Origin: Margaritifera margaritifera
Lineage: Eukaryota > Mollusca > Bivalvia > Unionida > Margaritiferidae
NCBI GenBank assembly: GCA_029931535.1
Contig: JAQPZY010001688.1
Location: 9,275,001 to 9,339,000, forward strand
DNA: 64,000 nucleotides
Reading direction: 5' to 3'
The notes beneath the pieces are model-generated. The model made no database searches and was not told where the DNA came from. It saw only the letters and a program-made list of their open reading frames with translations. Below, piece after piece: positions 59,346 through 64,000 of this stretch. The position numbers and the translations under genes were made by a program. Position 1 is the stretch's first letter. Each line of letters begins with the position of its first letter.

Positions 59346-61026
59346 AAAAACTCGGCTCTTCTTGGCTTGTCTCTTGTATTCATTAAATGGAGCATCTTTT
59401 GTCACTGTCCAGCAATAGTCTGCAAGCATTGATGGGCTCCATTTGCCCCGATAGCGTTTCTCCATTGTTGCAATGTGCTGGTGAAATCGCTCGCCATGCT
59501 CGTCGCTCACTGCTCCGCAGTTCGGTGGAAACAAATCTAGATGAGAGTGCAAAAAATGTATCTTTAGTGACATGTTGCAACCAAGGCTTTTGTATGCCTT
59601 GAGGAGGTTTTCCACCAACTCCCTGTAGTTGTCTGCCTTGTTGTTTCCGAGAAAATTTGTAGCCACTAACTGGAAGGCTTTCCATGCCGTCTTTTCCTTG
59701 CCACGCAGTGCACGGTGAAATGCATCATCTCGAAAAAGTTCACGAATCTGAGGACCAACAAAGACACCTTCCTTTATCTTAGCTTCACTTAACCTTGGAA
59801 ATTTTCCACGGAGGTACTTGAAAGCTGCTTGTGTTTTGTCCATTGCCTTGGCAAACTTCTTCATCAGACCCAGCTTGATGTGCAAGGGTGGTAACAAAAT
59901 CTTCCTTGATTCAACAAGTGGTGGATGCTGAACATTTTTTTATCCCAGGCTCCAGTGACTGTCGGAGCGGCCAATCTCTCTTGATGTAGTGGGAATCTCT
60001 CGCACGACTGTCCCATTCGCAGAGAAAACAGCAGTACTTTGTGTATCCGGTCTGCAGACCAAGCAAGGGAGCAAGAACCTTGAAATCGCCACAAAGCTGC
60101 CACTGATATTGATAATAGTTTATGCACCTCAAATGTTGTTTCATGTTTTCATAGGTTTCCTTCATATGGACTGCATGACCAACAGGAATTGATGGCAAAA
60201 CACTGCCATTATGCAGCAAAACAGCTTTAAGACTCGTCTTCGATGAATCAATGAACAGTCTCCACTCATCTGGATCATGAACGATGTTGTGGGCTGCCAT
60301 CACACCATCGATGTTTTTGCAGGCTACAAGATCACCTTCCATGAAGAAGAATGGGAAAGGATCCTTTTGACGGAACATGGAAACCCTAACATCACCTGCC
60401 AGGAGATTCCTCTGCTGTAGCCTGGAGCCCAACATCTCTGCCTTACTCTTGGGTAGTTCCAAATCCCTGACAAGGTCATTCAGTTCACCTTGTGTTATGA
60501 GGTGTGGTTCAGAGGAGGAGGATGGGAGAAAATATGGTCATGTGACATTGATGGTTCAGGACTAGCAGTTTCATCCTCTTCCTCTTCCTCGTCTGACTCA
60601 AGTGAGAATGATTCTGGTGCATAAGGAACAGGCAGTCCTTCTCATTGGGGTACTGGGCGTATAGCTGACGGAATGTTTGGATAATGCACAGTCCACTTTT
60701 TCTTCTTTGACACACCTTTCCCAACTGGAGGCACCATGCAGAAGTAACAAATGCTGATATGATCTGTTGGCTCTCTCCAAATTATTGGCATTGCAAAAGG
60801 CATAGATTTCCTTTTCCTGTTCAACCACTGGCGAAGATTTGTTGCACAAGTGTTGCAGCATATGCGTGGGACCCACCTCTTGTCCTGATCTCCAATTTTG
60901 CAGCCAAATATAAAGGTGATAGGCTTTCTTAACCATAGTGGTTATACTGCGCTTTTGTGATGCAAAAGTCACTTCACCACAAACAAAGCAGAAGTTATAT
61001 GCATTGTTCACACAAGTACGAGGCAT
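59346..61026 (-). pseudogene. Broken copy of a repetitive transposase-like gene family
   Basis: From ATG 61026 the minus strand reads MPRTCVNNAYNFCFVCGEVT (CxxC zinc motif), then in another frame MPFAMPIIWREPTDHISICY, PNIPSAIRPVPQ and a stop (60642). It continues ELPKSKAEMLGSRLQQRNLL, DPDEWRLFIDSSKTSLKAVL, CGDFKVLAPLLGLQTGYTKY, CCFLCEWDSR and LPPLHIKLGLMKKFAKAMDK, then GERFHQHIATMEKRYRGKWS and ends near 59346. I know this as a widespread uncharacterised protein family in arthropods, cnidarians and molluscs that behaves like a transposon product. The DSS and GDFK acidic residues could belong to an RNase H-like DDE fold, but that is inference. Frame breaks lie near 60900, 60500 and 59930. Confidence 0.75.
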
Positions 61027-61161
61027 CTCTGCTCACTTTGGCTAAACAGAAATGTGTCCCTTTGCAAAATCAGACAATGACAAATAAGAGAGCACGACAC
61101 TGTATGATTTGTAGAGCTGATATAGGACAATTTCTTCAGCAGAGTGATGTAAACTTAGTTA

Positions 61162-61246
61162 TGATTGCATCATCCATGACTTCTAGGAATAACATGATGC
61201 AATTCATATCATGTATGATGCAATATCAGCTTCAGATTGCATCATT
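61162..61246. repeat. Four copies of ATGATGCAAT in both orientations
   Basis: ATTGCATCAT at 61164-61173 and 61236-61245; ATGATGCAAT at 61194-61203 and 61215-61224, upstream of the transposase-like gene's start. Clustered, inverted 10-mers like these could be subterminal binding sites of its transposase, or the leader's regulatory sites. They do not appear elsewhere in the window that I noticed. Confidence 0.6.
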
Positions 61247-61346
61247 CATTGTTTTGCCTAAAAAACAAGTACTGTCCAAACCCAGTCATAGATTTATTCA
61301 TAGCTCCAGTCAAAGATGTATTTTAGTCATTTCGGCGTTAAATTGA

Positions 61347-61779
61347 GATCCTTTCCCTTTATAACTCACTTATCCTCCGCCATTCCCAAGTCAAGGGTCG
61401 TATATACTGACCCAGTATAATATCTTTAAAACTAGAGCCAATCAACAATTTTAAGCATCATTTTCGTTCTCAGTGACCCAGAATTAGTAAAGTTTGACAA
61501 CATTGATTGCGGAAGCATTTTGGCTGTAGACCAGTGTTATCTTTAATATGCCAGTCTTTCTTTCAGCACTCATTAATTTCCCTGTCTGTCTGTCTATCAA
61601 TCTATCTACCTGACTGTCTTCTGAAGCAAAAAGTTGGGAACAAAATCTCCCACACACAATGGAAGCTGATTAGTTATTGTTTAAATGAGAAATTTGAATA
61701 GAAGCTGTCACATCGAGTTGATAAGATTTTAAGCATGACGTTGGATAGTGACAACAATGGTTTTCTTTTTAATTCTAAA
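61347..61779. other. Non-coding interval
   Basis: Short (CTGT) repeats near 61582-61620. No gene is recognised. Confidence 0.4.
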
Positions 61780-61990
61780 ATATATATTCTATAAAAAGAT
61801 AGACAAAGACGGACAGGTGCCATCTTTTCGCGAGCTATTAAAGTAAAGTACACTCGTTCAATTTATTCCAGAAAAATGTGAAATGTGAAAGAAACACTCT
61901 CAAGAGCAGAGTTCTCTATTTGTATGACTCAGCCGTATGGAAGCAAAGATGGCAAGTGTCCGCCATTGTCTTTATTTATATAGATACTAT
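61780..61990. mobile_element. ~200-bp inverted-repeat element (MITE-like)
   Basis: 61802-61827 (gacaaagacggacaggtgcc..) and 61945-61970 are reverse complements at 22 of 26 positions, with further TATAAA similarity outside. There is no ORF. The target duplication is unclear; the AT-rich flanks would suit a TA-targeting (Tc1/mariner-like) element. Confidence 0.6.
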
Positions 61991-62639
61991 ATAAAGATAA
62001 GCACTGTTTAATAATCATGGAAGACAAATGATTATGAATTATGAATTCAAGTAGTATATATATTGTGCTTTCTAGCGCAAAAAGTGTTGTATTTTGGTGT
62101 AAAAACTTCGTATTGTTTTGGGACTTTTTTTTAAAAAAGGCTAAAAACTCTTTTATTAATTTTTATGAAAAGTTTTATTATTTTTAACCGATATTCTCTA
62201 GTTCTTACCCTATCTTTCTAGTCGTGAATAAAACAGCTTTTTACTGGAATTTCCGAAGTTTTTTCATTACAACATTTATACCCAAATGACTAAGAATCTG
62301 CATCAAATTATAACATTTAAAACCAAACTTCATATTTATGTATTAATGTTTAAATGAAAAAACTAAATATTGCACCGAAAAAAGAGCCAGGGTTTGAATA
62401 CCTAGCATTTAAGTCTATAAACTCACCAATATAAAACCAAAACTATAACAATCAATAAGTTTAGATGGGAATAATTGTAAAGTACATTTTCACAAAATAT
62501 GTATTGCAACAAAATATCACATAAAAATACCTTGGAAAAAGGTCGTAGTTAAATTTCGAAATATAACATATGCTCAATACTCGGATAAGAGGAAAGCTAC
62601 TAGAAAAAGTTTCACATAGTTGAATAGTGAAGCTCACGG

Positions 62640-62911
62640 ACAGTATACACTTCGAGGTTTTGTAGCAAAGCTTTTAGAAAAAAAGAAGAAAATTCAAACC
62701 AGAAGTGGCTAGACAGCTCTTGAAGAATTTAACTACAAGTGAATTACTACAAATATACATACCAAAAGTTGATTATACTAAAACTGATTCAGCCTGGAAA
62801 CTATGGTTACAATATTACACATTTTATTTTAGTAAATACACTTCTTATGATCATCGATACATAGAGCTATTTCCATTCAATGAAAGAAACTATATTATAT
62901 GTAATGAATGA
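62640..62911 (+). pseudogene. Unrecognised ORF remnant ahead of the polymerase-like piece
   Basis: A plus frame reads SEAHGQYTLRGFVAKLLEKK; another (62705-62911) ARQLLKNLTTSELLQIYIPK, then WLQYYTFYFSKYTSY. Not recognised. Possibly upstream material of the following fragment. Confidence 0.3.
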
Positions 62912-63164
62912 AACGATTGAGAATAACAAACACGTTTCAAACGAAAAAAATAAAATTAAAAAAAATATAAATAATCAGTATTCATAGTGGTGTTGAACGA
63001 GAATATGTTTCTATATCAAAAAGTACAAATGCATTTGAAGATTCAAGTGTAGAAATACAATGAACAGCGATATATTAAAAAGAAAAAAAATGATGATCTT
63101 ATATTGATGGACTGATCTTCAATCTTAACTGAAAAAATATTGAGCACTGAAGACTAACATATAT

Positions 63165-63414
63165 GTGTACGTATTAGCTGGACATATGTATGTACAACTA
63201 ACAGACTGGGTCAATGGTAAGAAAGCAACAATAAATGTTAGGAATAAAGATGATAAAATGCTTTTTATAAAAATAGGGTCAATAAATAACCCACCAATTA
63301 GACATAAAGATAGAGCTATGAAGTATGATATTTCAAAATATTCAGAATTCTTCAATACATGTCCAGTGAACGTGATATATTTTTCATTTTTCGAAAATAT
63401 ATTTACAGCTTCTT

Positions 63415-63420
<6 letters not shown>
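63165..63420 (+). pseudogene. Fragment like the N-terminus of a Polinton-type DNA polymerase ORF
   Basis: The frame reads LTDWVNGKKATINVRNKDDK, then IGSINNPPIRHKDRAMKYDI and SKYSEFFNTCPVNVIYF. In Polinton-type protein-primed family-B polymerase genes a '..W...KKA.INV.N.DD.CF...I.....P..R' block precedes the exonuclease and polymerase domains. Those domains are absent here, and the frame ends in an (AAT)n tract (63417-63468). Assignment by pattern only. Confidence 0.5.
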
Positions 63421-63467
<47 letters not shown>

Positions 63468-63468
63468 T
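63417..63468. repeat. (AAT)17 microsatellite
   Basis: Uninterrupted AAT units. Poly-Asn and poly-Leu readings are artefacts. Confidence 0.97.
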
Positions 63469-64000
63469 GAAGGAGAGAGAAAACTAACTCCACTTTACAA
63501 AACTTATATTTAACTTTCATATTACAGTCGAAGTTACATAGCTCTTTCTATCTTAGAAACAGTCACAAAACAAGCTGTCACCCTTGATTTTGTGAAACTT
63601 TCTCACTCCACAAAACCCAGGTTAATAAATGTGGATCATTTTTGTAGCCTGTATTTTATTATTTTCAAAATCTGTAAATATAAACAACTATGAAGATGTT
63701 ATATAAATAAATCATGGACTTCAGATTTACAAAATTAACAAGCAGCGCAATTGTATTCTTGTCCTGTACCCCAATGTATGCACCTGTTGGTAAAGGTAAT
63801 AAAATTAATTTAAAATGATAAAATATACTACATAGAAAATTGACATTTTACATCAATGGCATTAACCGTTTTTTGATAAATACACTTTAAAATTTGATAA
63901 CGATGATTCAATGAACAGATATAGAACAACCTGTAATATGAATTGTTAGCAAACTTTATTAAATAGGACTGTATGGATGGCACCATCAGGATGAGGAATA

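Noticed and set aside
61507..61701. Small plus ORF with LSVCLSIYLPDCL
   Set aside because: Derived from a CTGT/CTAT simple repeat.

Overview
The window looks like AT-rich nuclear DNA of an invertebrate animal, most likely a lophotrochozoan and probably a mollusc. The reasons are: a spliced SLC4 bicarbonate-transporter gene with GT/AG introns; very long (TA)n, (GT)n, (AC)n and (AAT)n microsatellites; many minisatellites; decayed non-LTR retrotransposons; hAT-type short elements with 8-bp target duplications; and remnants that resemble Polinton/Maverick elements. The mollusc assignment is inference from the overall style of the repeats. No bacterial operons, CRISPR arrays, rRNA or tRNA genes were recognised.

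Layout. (1) 1-14.7 kb, minus strand: eleven exons of a Na+-coupled bicarbonate transporter of the SLC4 family (NBC/NDCBE/NDAE1-like). They cover the cytoplasmic N-terminal domain through about TM8. All exon junctions keep frame and fit the family. The first exons and the last six or so membrane segments are not seen. Two broken tandem copies of one exon's 5' part sit in the intron just ahead of the real exon. (2) 14.7-25.1 kb: intergenic or upstream-intron DNA with minisatellites, a 269-bp hAT-like element with perfect 8-bp target duplications, a near-palindrome, and a broken LINE on the minus strand whose reverse-transcriptase centre carries an in-frame 24-bp tandem expansion. (3) 25.15-28.0 kb: a visibly GC-richer island of tightly packed short ORFs, including an A32/FtsK-type packaging ATPase remnant. 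This is a decayed Polinton/Maverick-like cluster. (4) 28.0-35.1 kb: an AT-rich, separately decayed Polinton-like stretch with a zinc-ribbon protein, a capsid-like piece, coiled coils and an integrase C-terminal piece. (5) 35-49 kb: mostly non-coding, with microsatellites, minisatellites and an integrase fragment of the KRBA2/SCAND3 type. (6) 49.6-57.9 kb: three more LINE copies, one nearly complete apart from inactivating changes. (7) 59.3-61.35 kb: a broken copy of a repetitive, transposase-like gene family on the minus strand, with subterminal 10-bp motifs upstream. (8) 61.7-64 kb: a short inverted-repeat element, and a fragment resembling the N-terminal part of a Polinton-type protein-primed DNA polymerase.

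The SLC4 gene is the only convincing intact host gene. The elements around it do not form a working pathway. The parts most worth a second look are the GC-rich viral-like cluster, the exon-derived tandem copies in the SLC4 gene, the hAT element inserted 39 bp from an SLC4 exon, and the tandem expansion beside a reverse-transcriptase active site. All protein assignments rest on reading motifs by eye; no database search was possible.
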